Assembly: GCA_964539135.1 (NCBI GenBank)
Contig: CAZIFG010000007.1
Coordinates: forward strand, 1-64,000
Reading direction: 5' to 3'
Length of the DNA stretch: 64,000 nt
DNA from: CAZIFG01 sp964539135
GTDB taxonomy: Bacteria > Margulisbacteria > Marinamargulisbacteria > GCA-2716485 > CAZIFG01
The notes beneath the pieces were generated by a model, which was not told the origin of the DNA, searched no databases, and worked only from the letters and a program-made list of their open reading frames with translations. A program made the translations under genes and the position numbers. Positions 9,530-18,492 of this stretch are shown here, piece after piece. Each line of letters begins with the position of its first letter. Within the stretch, counting starts at the first letter, position 1.

Positions 9530-10533
9530 TTTTTCACTCGCTTTCTTTCAGAGATTAGGGTTTCTACGATTAAACACAAACAGGCAATGGCTAAAATCCA
9601 TTGATATCGATCTTGATATCGTTTCACCTGAATTGCTTTGATGACAGCCGCCTCTTTTTCTGAAATGGCTTTATAGACTTGATCCATTACCCCATACTGT
9701 CGCTGAGGATTAAAATACAGGCCTTTGCCTTTTTGGGCGATGTCTTTAAGCATGGATTCATTAAGCTTGGATACCACCACTTCATTTTCTCTTGTTTTTT
9801 TATATCCCATAAGCTGATTATTGCCGCCATACATGGGGATGGGATCTCCTTCTGCTGTTCCTATTCCTATGGTCATGATTTTGACCAAGCTTCCACTTTT
9901 TTCTGCAGCCTCTACGGGATCCGCCTCTAAACTTTCGCCATCGGTTAATACAATCATGATTTTTTCTGTTTTTTGTTTTTGTCGTAATAAGGCTGCCGTT
10001 GCCACCTCAATGCCCTTTGAAAGATCTGTCCCTTGTAAGGCCATGGATTGAACCGATACCTGCTTTAAAAAGAGTTTAAAGGCGCCATAATCAGCGGTTA
10101 AGGGGCACTGAACGAAGGCATCTCCTGCGACAATCACCAATCCGATGCGATCTCCTTTCAGCTGATCGGCTAAGTTCTCGATTTCTCGTTTGGCATACTC
10201 TAAGCGATTCGGATTGATGTCTGGGGTCTGCATACTTAAGGACACATCTAACAGTACAATGATATCTCGCCCTTTTTGATGTCGAATTTCTGTCTTTTCG
10301 CCGTACTGAGGCCTCAATAGGCAGAGGCACACCATGAACAACACCAAACTCCACAACACCGCTTTCCAAAAGCGTCGTGTTACTGACACGGTTGGCAGTA
10401 CGGTTTGCCATAACGCTTCATCTATCATGCTTTTTAAGGCTTTTTTATGTCTAAAGGACTGAACGATCATTCCCACAATTAAGAGGGGGAGACTGATCAT
10501 ATAGATACTGTTTTCAGGACTCCCAAACTGCAT
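9526..10533 (-). CDS. batB: BatB, membrane-anchored von Willebrand factor A protein
   Basis: 335-residue VWA-domain protein with two N-terminal membrane segments (about 10-25 and 56-73), the MIDAS motif DVSLSM (96-101) and a C-terminal membrane helix near 310-328. MIDAS proteins bind Mg2+ and a partner carboxylate. In this cluster the partner is likely BatA and/or the MoxR ATPase. It follows batA with no gap and overlaps batC by four bases. Confidence 0.9.
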   Translation of the reverse strand: MQFGSPENSIYMISLPLLIVGMIVQSFRHKKALKSMIDEALWQTVLPTVSVTRRFWKAVLWSLVLFMVCLCLLRPQYGEKTEIRHQKGRDIIVLLDVSLSMQTPDINPNRLEYAKREIENLADQLKGDRIGLVIVAGDAFVQCPLTADYGAFKLFLKQVSVQSMALQGTDLSKGIEVATAALLRQKQKTEKIMIVLTDGESLEADPVEAAEKSGSLVKIMTIGIGTAEGDPIPMYGGNNQLMGYKKTRENEVVVSKLNESMLKDIAQKGKGLYFNPQRQYGVMDQVYKAISEKEAAVIKAIQVKRYQDRYQWILAIACLCLIVETLISERKRVKK

Positions 10534-11517
10534 TTATGGTACTCTCCTACACCAGGTCCAGGCGGCTATTTTTTCTAGAATTAAAAGGACAACTATCAGT
10601 TTTAGAAGCTCTGGAAAATACTCCCGATGCTCGGTGTTCTTTTTTGATTTAATTTCCGTTTTCTCCAGACGATCTATTTCATTAAAAATCATCTGCAATT
10701 TTGATGATTTTGTGGCCCTAAAATAACGCCCCTGTGTTGTCGCCGCAATCTTCTTTAAGGTCCCTTCATCTAAAACCGTTCGATTGTCAGAATATACTTT
10801 TTTGCCCTGTATGGGATCGATATAAGGAATGCGCGCGCCGCCTTCTTGACCTATCCCAATGGTGTAGATTTTTACCCCTAAGGTTTTGGCCAACTCGGCC
10901 GCCATCAGGGGATCTATCTCGCCTTTATTATTTTCACCATCTGTCACTAAAATCATCACTTTTGACTTCGCTGTACTCGATTTGATCCGATTCAGACCTG
11001 TGGCGATTGCCGTTCCGATTGCCGTTCCATCACCTGCCATATTCAGATACGTTTGCTCTACTATGGACGCTAACATCTCTGTATCTGAGGTCAAGGGGCA
11101 TTGCGTGTACGCCTCTCCCCCAAACACCACTAGGCCGATGCGATCGGAGTCCCTTTTCTGAATGAATGTCCTTACTGTTTTTTTTGCCACAGCCAATCGA
11201 TTGGGGCTTAGATCTTCAGCCGCCATGCTTGCAGATGCATCTAAAACAATCAGAATATCGACCCCATGCGTGATGATTTCTGTGGCTTCTTCAACCCCTT
11301 GAGGCCTTGCCAATGTCAGAACCATCAGTGCTAAAATGACCCCTCTTAATATTAGAGGTGTTCGTTTTTTCCACCTATCGCTTCTAGACTCTAATCCTTT
11401 AAGTGATGAAAGATCCGAATACCGTATAGACACCTGATCTTTTCGCCGCCATTTCCATATCAAGAGTCCTGCAACAGGCAAAAAAGCCACTAACCACAGT
11501 GGATTTTTAAACGTCAT
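10534..11517 (-). CDS. batA: BatA, membrane-anchored von Willebrand factor A protein
   Basis: 327-residue paralogue of batB with N-terminal membrane segments (5-22 and 55-70), the MIDAS motif DASASM (93-98), a VWA fold and a C-terminal hydrophobic segment. BatA and BatB are usually adjacent, as here. The start codon overlaps the DUF4381 gene stop (ATGA at 11514-11517). Confidence 0.9.
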   Translation of the reverse strand: MTFKNPLWLVAFLPVAGLLIWKWRRKDQVSIRYSDLSSLKGLESRSDRWKKRTPLILRGVILALMVLTLARPQGVEEATEIITHGVDILIVLDASASMAAEDLSPNRLAVAKKTVRTFIQKRDSDRIGLVVFGGEAYTQCPLTSDTEMLASIVEQTYLNMAGDGTAIGTAIATGLNRIKSSTAKSKVMILVTDGENNKGEIDPLMAAELAKTLGVKIYTIGIGQEGGARIPYIDPIQGKKVYSDNRTVLDEGTLKKIAATTQGRYFRATKSSKLQMIFNEIDRLEKTEIKSKKNTEHREYFPELLKLIVVLLILEKIAAWTWCRRVP

Positions 11518-12431
11518 GCCTCGCCCCCTTTTGACAAAGCCCCATCTAACTGTCTTAAAAAATCAGGTAGGGCGAGAATTTTACTTTCATGAAGGGATTC
11601 TGAAGGCATTTTCTTGGCAAATTTTACACCATCACTTAATTCGAGATATTCTCTTAATGTGTAAAACAAGGCCGTAGGCAATTTTCCTCTGAGATATCTT
11701 AAAATTTCGTGGGTCGTGCTTTCCATCAACGGATAAAGACATTCATCCGACAAATACTGTTTCAATGCATCTGATAAGGCTGTATAAAGGGCTTTATTTT
11801 CCTCTCTTGTGGGCAATCGTTTCGTGGATAATTTTGATACCGCCTCTAGGGCATTTTCCAATGGCGTTTTTACCTTTTCTTTTTCTTTTAAAGCCTTTTT
11901 TTTCTCTTTCCATTTTTTGACCATAAAGGCCCCTATTGCAAGCACTATTAACAGCAGGGCCAAGGTGATGGCATATGGCGTCCAATTGATCTTGGGGAGG
12001 ATGCCTGGCTCTACGTGTTGCAGTCCTGCTGCCACTTCTTTTTGATCTGTTAGCGCTGATTTTATGCTTATTTTTTGGGCGGGAAGGATCAGTGTTCGCT
12101 CTGTTTTATTTTGAATGAGTCGAATGTTTTGGGTTGGAATCCACGTGTCTTTTAACGAAAATGTTTGGAGGGTTACGGTGTATACCCATTCGTTTTTTAC
12201 TTGCTTTTGAGTTAGCACTTTGCAATAAAAAGGCGCTAGGCTGTCTTTACTTATGCCCTGAACTTGCCTTTCGCCAGACGCTAAGGGAATCTTAATCTGG
12301 AGCTTTATTTCATCTCCAAGCATGACTGCCTTTGGATGAAGCTGTATCTGCATGTCTCCTGCGATCAACGCCGTTCCAAGCCCTAGGCATTTCGCAACAG
12401 TCCCTATTAGTAATCCCTTTTTTTTCATCAT
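11514..12431 (-). CDS. DUF4381-like membrane protein of the Bat cluster
   Basis: 305-residue protein: signal-like hydrophobic N-terminus, beta-rich outer part, a membrane helix (about 150-168), then a cytoplasmic helical region with the pattern seen in DUF4381 proteins between DUF58 and BatA. The N-terminus is odd: the residues GTVAKCL inside its hydrophobic core are encoded by a 21 bp piece (12384-12404) identical to the end of the dispersed element. Removing it leaves MMKKKGLLIGLGTALIAG, an ordinary signal peptide. Starts and stops overlap both neighbours by four bases. Confidence 0.8.
   Translation of the reverse strand: MMKKKGLLIGTVAKCLGLGTALIAGDMQIQLHPKAVMLGDEIKLQIKIPLASGERQVQGISKDSLAPFYCKVLTQKQVKNEWVYTVTLQTFSLKDTWIPTQNIRLIQNKTERTLILPAQKISIKSALTDQKEVAAGLQHVEPGILPKINWTPYAITLALLLIVLAIGAFMVKKWKEKKKALKEKEKVKTPLENALEAVSKLSTKRLPTREENKALYTALSDALKQYLSDECLYPLMESTTHEILRYLRGKLPTALFYTLREYLELSDGVKFAKKMPSESLHESKILALPDFLRQLDGALSKGGEA
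12384..12404. repeat. 21 bp relic of the dispersed element inside a signal-peptide coding region
   Basis: This stretch (TAGGCATTTCGCAACAGTCC plus C) is identical to the consensus terminal inverted repeat of the element. It lies in frame in the DUF4381-like gene and encodes seven residues. No second terminus is nearby, so it is either a one-ended remnant left by deletion or an imprecise excision footprint. Confidence 0.75.
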
Positions 12432-13294
12432 CGCTTTCTCATCCGCATGTCAAAAAACTGCATCAATTGATTCAAATAAGGCTGTGCGGTTTCTATCCAC
12501 AAGGGCACCATTTTAAGGCCTTTAAATAGGGCGTCTAAACGGTTTCTTTTTTCTTGATACTGCGCTTCTATGGCCTTTAATTTCTTCGTATTTAAGGTGA
12601 ATATCTCGCCACTTTCTGCATCTTCTAAAACCACAGCCCCATATTTGGGCCATGTCTTTTCACGTCTATCTTCTATCATGATTGGAATCACATCATGTTT
12701 TTTACCCAAAGCCTTCAGGCTATTTTCATAGCCTTCGTCTTGAAAATCTGACATTAAAAATACAATGGATTTTCGATTTAAGACTTGCATCAATTGCGTT
12801 ATCGCCCGCCTTATTCCCGTCTTTTTTTGCTTGGGGTTAACATATAACAGCTCTCGAATTAGCCTTAAACCATGCTTCTTTCCTTTTTTAGGCGGTATCC
12901 ACAGTTCGGTTTCGTCTGAAAATAACAAAAGTCCTACTTTATCTGCATTTCGAATGGCGGAAAAAATCAGCACGGCTGCCATTTCGGCACCTTTTTCTCG
13001 TTTTGTTTGAACAGAACTGCCAAAATTCATGGACTGAGACACATCTACCGCTAAAATGACGACTAATTCTCGCTCTTCTTGAAACTCTTTGATATAAGGC
13101 GATCCTGTGCGGGCTGTTACTTTCCAATCAATGCGTCTATGGTCATCTTCAGATGTATATTCACGTACTTGCGAAAAATTGATGCCTCTACCTCTAAACG
13201 CGGAATGATATTGCCCCGATACCGTTGTGTTGACGTTTTGACGGGTTTTAATTTCGATTGCTTTAATGGCCTTTAGCGTTTCTTTGGAAATCAT
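12428..13294 (-). CDS. DUF58 domain protein of the MoxR/Bat cluster
   Basis: 288-residue cytoplasmic protein with the DUF58 signature RRIDWKVTAR (53-62) followed by a degenerate VWA-like fold with DVSQSM (84-89). DUF58 genes almost always follow moxR. Its ATG shares a base with the moxR stop (TAATG at 13292-13296), and its stop overlaps the next gene by four bases. The likely role is as an adaptor between MoxR and the VWA proteins; this is inferred from family context. Confidence 0.9.
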   Translation of the reverse strand: MISKETLKAIKAIEIKTRQNVNTTVSGQYHSAFRGRGINFSQVREYTSEDDHRRIDWKVTARTGSPYIKEFQEERELVVILAVDVSQSMNFGSSVQTKREKGAEMAAVLIFSAIRNADKVGLLLFSDETELWIPPKKGKKHGLRLIRELLYVNPKQKKTGIRRAITQLMQVLNRKSIVFLMSDFQDEGYENSLKALGKKHDVIPIMIEDRREKTWPKYGAVVLEDAESGEIFTLNTKKLKAIEAQYQEKRNRLDALFKGLKMVPLWIETAQPYLNQLMQFFDMRMRKR

Positions 13295-14283
13295 TAGGGG
13301 ACGTCTATTTCATTGAATAAACGCGTCACTAAGTCATCGGCTGTCACATCCTCTGCTTCTGCTTCAAAAGAAGGGACTATTCGATGTCTTAAGACTTCTT
13401 TTCCAATGGCTTTAATGTCTTCTGGTGTCACAAAATTTCGACCTCGAATACAGGCATGTGCCTTGGCGGCTTGAATCAAGGCAATGGACGCCCGTGGACT
13501 TGCCCCCATACTGATTAAGGGTGCCAAATCCCGCATATTATGGCCTTCAGGATCTCTTGAAGCCCCTACAATACTTAAGACATAGTCTTTAATCTTATCG
13601 TCAACATAAACGTGAGCAACATATTGCTTTAACGCTAAAATTTCTTCACTTGAGAGCACGGCTTCTATACGTTGACTCTCTGTGCTTGTCATGCGATTTA
13701 TAATCTCTTTTTCCTCTTCTTTACTAGGATAGCCCACATGAATCTTCATTAAAAATCGGTCGGTTTGGGCTTCTGGAAGGGCATAGGTGCCTTCTTGATC
13801 GATGGGGTTTTGAGTTGCCAACACTAAAAAGGGAGATTCTAAGGCATAGGTTGTCTCTCCGATTGTAATTTGTTTTTCCTGCATGGCTTCTAATAAGGCA
13901 CTTTGGACTTTGGCAGGCGCTCTATTAATTTCATCCGCTAGAATAAAATTTGCAAATAAAGGGCCTTTTTTAACTGTAAATTCGTGGGTATGCTGATTGT
14001 AAATTAAGGTTCCCGTTAAATCTCCGGGCAATAAATCTGGTGTAAATTGAATGCGATTAAAGCTACAAGATACGATTTGAGCCACTGTTTTGACCATTAA
14101 GGTTTTGGCCAATCCTGGGACACCTTCTAATAAAAGATGCCCGCCTGTTAAAACCCCTATTAACAAACGCTCTAAGACTTCTGTTTGTCCGACAATTCCT
14201 TTTTTTGCTTCTGAAAAAAAACGATCTACGTACACGGATGGATCGGTTATTGCTTCTTTTTTAGACTCCGTTTTTTCATCCAT
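13294..14283 (-). CDS. moxR: MoxR family AAA+ ATPase
   Basis: 329-residue AAA+ ATPase of the MRP subgroup, thought to act as a chaperone for VWA-domain proteins. Walker A GVPGLAKT is at 54-61 and Walker B LADEIN at 115-120, followed by sensor and lid regions. AGGAG lies 11 nt before the ATG. It is the first gene of a 14-gene run on this strand and has a near-consensus promoter at 14326-14354. Confidence 0.95.
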   Translation of the reverse strand: MDEKTESKKEAITDPSVYVDRFFSEAKKGIVGQTEVLERLLIGVLTGGHLLLEGVPGLAKTLMVKTVAQIVSCSFNRIQFTPDLLPGDLTGTLIYNQHTHEFTVKKGPLFANFILADEINRAPAKVQSALLEAMQEKQITIGETTYALESPFLVLATQNPIDQEGTYALPEAQTDRFLMKIHVGYPSKEEEKEIINRMTSTESQRIEAVLSSEEILALKQYVAHVYVDDKIKDYVLSIVGASRDPEGHNMRDLAPLISMGASPRASIALIQAAKAHACIRGRNFVTPEDIKAIGKEVLRHRIVPSFEAEAEDVTADDLVTRLFNEIDVP

Positions 14284-14325
14284 ATTTCTTTCAGCTCCTA
14301 TTCGTTTTAAAGGTGATCACCGGGT

Positions 14326-14354
14326 ATTATAATCTCACTTTTTGACTTGTTCAA
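14326..14354 (-). promoter_or_regulatory. Sigma-70 type promoter of the moxR-bat-mur-fts chain
   Basis: On the minus strand: TTGAAC (14349-14354), 17 bp spacer, TATAAT (14326-14331). The start site would fall near 14319, giving a leader of about 35 nt with an AGGAG site before moxR. It overlaps the divergent folA promoter, so the two may interfere. Confidence 0.75.
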
Positions 14355-14375
14355 CAGCCCCCACTTTAGTATGAT
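14347..14375 (+). promoter_or_regulatory. folA promoter, probably leaderless
   Basis: TTGTTC (14347-14352), 17 bp spacer, TATGAT (14370-14375), then six bases to the folA ATG at 14382. Transcription would begin at or beside the A of the ATG. No Shine-Dalgarno sequence is present. Confidence 0.55.
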
Positions 14376-14381
14376 CATCGT

Positions 14382-14900
14382 ATGATTTTTTCGCTTATTG
14401 TTGCCTATGATCAAAACCGAGGTATTGGGCTCAATGGCACGCTCCCCTGGCGTATTCCTGCTGATTTGGCTCATTTTAAGTCTATTACCACAAAAACTGC
14501 TGTACCTTCCAAACGCAATGCTGTTATCATGGGTCGTGTCACCTGGGAGTCCCTTCCCCCCTCCTTTAAACCCCTACCAAATCGCTTAAATATTGTACTT
14601 TCCCATCAAACCCTGGCACTGCCCGAGGGTGTGTTGAGTGCCTCTTCTTTAGAGGCGGCCTTATCCTTATCCGCGTCTCAGTCAGATATTGAATCTGTCT
14701 TTATTATTGGAGGTGGAAAACTGTATCAAAACGCACTCCAGCACCCTGATCTGAAGACCCTTTATATCACCCAAATTCATGGTATTTATGATTGCGATAC
14801 CTTTTTTCCTGAAATACCGGATCGATTTTTATGCCTCAATCCCGCTGACCCCTTAACAGAAGGGACTGCTTCTTTTACTTTTTTGACTTACCAGGCGTAG
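14382..14900 (+). CDS. folA: Dihydrofolate reductase
   Basis: NADPH-dependent reduction of dihydrofolate to tetrahydrofolate. The 172-residue protein has the typical DHFR N-terminus, GIGLNGTLPW (14-23), acidic Asp28 in the active-site helix, and the IIGGGKLY nucleotide motif. It is divergent from moxR. The ATG has no ribosome-binding site and lies six bases past a TATGAT box. The 3' end overlaps the convergent lipoprotein gene by 26 bp. Confidence 0.95.
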   Translation: MIFSLIVAYDQNRGIGLNGTLPWRIPADLAHFKSITTKTAVPSKRNAVIMGRVTWESLPPSFKPLPNRLNIVLSHQTLALPEGVLSASSLEAALSLSASQSDIESVFIIGGGKLYQNALQHPDLKTLYITQIHGIYDCDTFFPEIPDRFLCLNPADPLTEGTASFTFLTYQA

Positions 14901-15858
14901 CGTTTTTTGTGGGCACGGCTTCTTTAAGCTTTCCCCCTTTCATTTTAGACGCCACACTCTCTTTCAGATACTCCCTGGCTTCTTTATTTAAACGATCTGC
15001 AGGCAACTCGTCCAAAAATTTAGCAGCTTCGGCCAAATTGGTTTGAGCAAGGTCAAAAATCGTTAATAAATCGTATTCCAACTCACGATCAAATCGAAAT
15101 AAAGGCTCTGTTACTGAAAAATCTTTCGTTGTATTTTTGGGTATTTTGTACTGTAATTTTGCATACAAGGTCTTATCAAAAAGCGTGTTAAATAAACGCT
15201 CTTCTTTATTGCTCACATCTGATTCTTGAAATCGAATGGTCATTAATATCCCGATAAATGTATCGTAGGGCGTGATTTGACCTAAATCCACTTCCGCATT
15301 TTGAGAGACCTCGTCTTTGGTAATCCATTTCATCATAAAGGTATCTTTTCCGGTGTACACCACCACGCTATATCGCGGGGCACCCCGTTTAATTTTATCT
15401 CCGATGAAATTCCATGTTTTAGCTGGACTGTCATAGGTTCCATAGGCCCATGTTTTATCTGATTTATCTATGATTACGCCCTTTTTATTAAAGGCTATTG
15501 TGTCGTATTTAATAATCGGTGTTTCTGTAGGACTTGAAGGAGAGTCTTTTATTTTGGCGCCCGCTTCTGTTTTGGTTTTGATCACTTTTTGGGTTAGAGT
15601 TCCCTTTCCCCAAGATTCTTCTTTTCGAGCGCCCTCTAAAGAAACAGCCGAAATGCTGATATAAATATCACTTTTTAAGGGCAGTTTTTCATTTCCTGAA
15701 ACAGCACCCTCTAAACTAATTGGGACTTGAGCTTTCACTGTAAATGCAGGGTTTTCTTTTTCTTTTTCTGCCTGTTGAATGACTTTACCGCAACCGACAA
15801 CACTTAATGCCATGAGTAAACACAGGACAGATATCATTCTTATTTTTTTAGTTTTCAT
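14875..15858 (-). CDS. Lipoprotein of unknown function
   Basis: 327-residue protein with a type II signal peptide ending in a VVGC lipobox near residue 23, then a lysine-rich, mixed alpha/beta region with no family I recognise. An AGGTAGGG site precedes the ATG. Convergent with folA (26 bp overlap). It would be processed by Lgt, encoded at 50078-50869. Confidence 0.75.
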   Translation of the reverse strand: MKTKKIRMISVLCLLMALSVVGCGKVIQQAEKEKENPAFTVKAQVPISLEGAVSGNEKLPLKSDIYISISAVSLEGARKEESWGKGTLTQKVIKTKTEAGAKIKDSPSSPTETPIIKYDTIAFNKKGVIIDKSDKTWAYGTYDSPAKTWNFIGDKIKRGAPRYSVVVYTGKDTFMMKWITKDEVSQNAEVDLGQITPYDTFIGILMTIRFQESDVSNKEERLFNTLFDKTLYAKLQYKIPKNTTKDFSVTEPLFRFDRELEYDLLTIFDLAQTNLAEAAKFLDELPADRLNKEAREYLKESVASKMKGGKLKEAVPTKNATPGKSKK

Positions 15859-15911
15859 TGATTCACCCTACCTGCCTCCAGTATACAAATTTTTTAGGGG
15901 GAATGCTACTC

Positions 15912-15940
15912 GGGACTGTTATCAATTTCGCAACGGCTCC
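15912..15940. repeat. 29 bp internally deleted relic of the dispersed element with exact 5 bp target duplication
   Basis: The sequence reads GGGACTGTT, then five unrelated bases, then TTTCGCAACGGCTCC: both element tips without the interior. It is flanked on both sides by TACTC (15907-15911 and 15941-15945), an exact 5 bp duplication. It lies just beyond the stop codon of the 15948-17300 gene. Confidence 0.8.
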
Positions 15941-15947
15941 TACTCCA

Positions 15948-17300
15948 TCAGATTGTTAGTCCTGTATCCTTGCCTAACTTATCGATATTGCCTTGTAAGG
16001 CTTCTTCCAAAAAATGTTGAATGACATTTAACGCATCGCTTGCAACAGTCCCGGCATGCTCTTGAGCTAAATCTACGGCCCTTCCTTTAATCATACCAAC
16101 TAATGTTTGCCTTGAATCTCCTGAACTTGAATCTGAATTTCCTGAAAAATCCCCACTCGATTGAGGCGCTGCAGATACAGCTCTTAGGATATCTACGTTG
16201 ACATAGGCCCGCTCACCGGTCCCGTCTCTAGCCTCTGGCGCTTCTTTTTTTATCTCTCGAATCAGTGCTGCGACGCCGGCTTCATTTTCTTTTCTGGATA
16301 AATCTGCAATGCGATCATCCTCTAAACTATCCTGCTTTAAATTCTCAACACGCAAGACCGCTTGTAAGGCTTCTTGTTCCGAGTCCCTATCTTTTGACTC
16401 TAATTCTGAGCTTCTTACCGCATTTAACGCTTCCATTTGCGCGCCCATAGGCCCAGATTCTGTTTCCATGTTGCCTGAAAATAAGGCACTCATCCCGCTT
16501 CCCTGACTGGAATCACTCAGGATGTTTAAAATTTCTGCCGCCATCGATAAAAAGGCTTTCAACTCTTCTGGATTTGGCATTTGACTTGCTTCTTGCTCAA
16601 AAAAGGCGACGATTTCTTTCTGAATGTCTGCAATTAAAGACGGAGGTAAGGATCCTTCTGCATCTCCTATTAGAGTCACGATGTACATGATATCGCTAAT
16701 ATCCTGAATGCCTCTGGATAGAATTCCGTTAATGATCTCTTCTGAATCTCGTGTAAAATCGATTTTCTCTTCCCCATCTTGCCCTTTTAAGAGTCGGGAT
16801 AAGGTTTTGCTGACATCTACTCTTGCACTAGCGCCTAATTTTGAAAGGGCTTGAATGGCTGATTTTTTACCACTGTCCAATTGGCCTGAAATGCTTGTTG
16901 CAGAACGGCCTGTTGCAGCTTGAACTTCCGGTGTATTTAAGACTTTTTCAGCTGCATCATAGATCATGGTCACTGTTTTTTCGTCCGCATAGCGATTGTA
17001 GGATCCAACTTGATTCGTTTTTTTGTAATCTTGGAGTACTTCTTCCAAACTGTCCGGACTTATTTCCCCAATGTAGGCTACGATGGCATCACTTTTTGAT
17101 ACAAACTTTAAAGCACTTTCAACTGTGGTCCCGGGGCCTTGCTGTACCATATCCAAATAGGTTCTTATTTTTTCTTTGGCTTCGGGGGTTACACTGGATA
17201 TAAGATCTAAGGCTTCTCTTTGACTTTTAACAGCACGTTGAAGTTCACTGATCGAAAAACGACTGATTCCTGCACTGCTTGCTCCTGAAATGGCTTCCAT
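15948..17300 (-). CDS. Helical serine/acid-rich protein, unknown function
   Basis: 450-residue protein without signal peptide or membrane segment, predicted mostly helical, rich in Ser, Asp, Glu and Gln, with a low-complexity Ser/Gly stretch near residue 390. I do not recognise a family. GAGGAG lies 7 nt before the ATG. It is divergent from the LpxB-related gene and has no operon partner. Its C-terminal coding region contains an 11-base match to the element tip near 16042, probably chance. Confidence 0.7.
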   Translation of the reverse strand: MEAISGASSAGISRFSISELQRAVKSQREALDLISSVTPEAKEKIRTYLDMVQQGPGTTVESALKFVSKSDAIVAYIGEISPDSLEEVLQDYKKTNQVGSYNRYADEKTVTMIYDAAEKVLNTPEVQAATGRSATSISGQLDSGKKSAIQALSKLGASARVDVSKTLSRLLKGQDGEEKIDFTRDSEEIINGILSRGIQDISDIMYIVTLIGDAEGSLPPSLIADIQKEIVAFFEQEASQMPNPEELKAFLSMAAEILNILSDSSQGSGMSALFSGNMETESGPMGAQMEALNAVRSSELESKDRDSEQEALQAVLRVENLKQDSLEDDRIADLSRKENEAGVAALIREIKKEAPEARDGTGERAYVNVDILRAVSAAPQSSGDFSGNSDSSSGDSRQTLVGMIKGRAVDLAQEHAGTVASDALNVIQHFLEEALQGNIDKLGKDTGLTI

Positions 17301-17397
17301 TCTCTCGCTCCTCGTCTTGTCAAAATAATTTCTATTCGCGCTCTTCTCTTAAAGATCGACATAAATCGACTCTAATATGCATCTAATTTAATTAATA

Positions 17398-17406
17398 TGA
17401 TACACT
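17398..17406 (+). promoter_or_regulatory. Extended -10 box of the LpxB-related gene (leaderless)
   Basis: TGATACACT, an extended -10 (TGn plus TACACT at 17401-17406), ends six bases before the ATG at 17413. There is no Shine-Dalgarno sequence. The identical nonamer precedes hisZ. Confidence 0.55.
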
Positions 17407-17412
17407 ACGGCT

Positions 17413-18492
17413 ATGGTTATCTTAATCCTCTCTAATGGCATGGGTGAAGACCAAATTGCCTGCCACCTTATTCGCGCCTTTCAGGTCCTTTACCCCGAGG
17501 CTCATTTTTTACCGGTTCCGCTTGTAGGCGAGGGGCAATTTTATCGTGACATGGGTCTGACCCCGGTTATTCGCAATCCAATCTTTCCAAGCGGGGGGTT
17601 TATTCGGTCTTTTTCTGTCTTAACACAAGATCTTAAGGCCGGTCTTCTGAGCCACCTTTTCTTCCAACTTAAAACCATTAAACAATTGGCCAAAGAGGCG
17701 ACCTTAACGCTTGCGGTTGGTGACCTTTTTTGCCTTTTAATGGCGCGACATCGCAATGCCTCCCCGATTTTTTTCTTACCTACGGCTAAAAGCGATTCTT
17801 TTATGCCACACAGTCGTGTTGAGCGCTGGATTATGAAAGCGTTTGCCTCGGCTATTTTTACACGAGATGCCTTAACTGCAAACGCCTTGTCTAAGGCTCA
17901 ACTCCCGGCTTTTTATCTGGGCAATGTCATGATGGATGGATTAAATGCCTATTCCCCGCTTGAATTATCCTCAGACCTCCCTGTCATTGGCATTTTGCCA
18001 GGTTCTCGATTAGAGGCCTACGACAATTTTGTGTTTTGCTGTGATGTTTTAGATCTTTTGGGCTATGATGCCTTTCAATACGTGATTTCGGTTCCACCCA
18101 CATTGGATATTGAGCGACTTCAACGCTTGTCAGACCCGCGCCCGCTTCTTTTTTCCGATAACTTTAAAGGTATTTTACATGCTGCCGATGTGATTATTGG
18201 TCTTTCAGGTACGGCCAATGAGCAGGCCATGCATCTTGGCAAACCGGTGATTGCCTTTGAAGGCTTTGGCCCTCAAACCACCCTTCAACGCTTTCAGGAA
18301 CAACAAAAACTCATGGACGGCCGTCTTATTTTAGTGCATCCCCGTACAGCATCTCGCATTGCCCATCAGATCCTCACAACCTTTCACGCCCTAAAAAACG
18401 AGAGTCCTTTACCTGCTTCGCCCGGGGCTGCGTCTGCGATTGTATCTGAAATTTTAAGGATTTTTAAAGCTGGTGCGCGAGGAGGGACTTGA
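17413..18492 (+). CDS. Lipid-A-disaccharide-synthase-related glycosyltransferase
   Basis: 359-residue GT-B-like protein starting with a nucleotide-sugar fold segment (ILILSNGMGEDQIA) and containing PGSRLEAY and GLSGTANEQAMHLGKPVIAFEG, typical of the LpxB-related family found mainly in cyanobacteria. It is not a canonical LpxB, and substrate and product are unknown; a role in envelope glycolipid or polysaccharide is inferred. The last 22 bp, including the stop, overlap tRNA-Leu on the other strand, so the final residues (ARGGT) are fixed by tRNA sequence. Confidence 0.82.
   Translation: MVILILSNGMGEDQIACHLIRAFQVLYPEAHFLPVPLVGEGQFYRDMGLTPVIRNPIFPSGGFIRSFSVLTQDLKAGLLSHLFFQLKTIKQLAKEATLTLAVGDLFCLLMARHRNASPIFFLPTAKSDSFMPHSRVERWIMKAFASAIFTRDALTANALSKAQLPAFYLGNVMMDGLNAYSPLELSSDLPVIGILPGSRLEAYDNFVFCCDVLDLLGYDAFQYVISVPPTLDIERLQRLSDPRPLLFSDNFKGILHAADVIIGLSGTANEQAMHLGKPVIAFEGFGPQTTLQRFQEQQKLMDGRLILVHPRTASRIAHQILTTFHALKNESPLPASPGAASAIVSEILRIFKAGARGGT

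Noticed and set aside
16042..16052. 11 bp GCAACAGTCCC match to the element tip in the 15948-17300 gene
   Set aside because: Single short match, no second terminus or interior similarity; the 15912 relic nearby has its own complete duplication.
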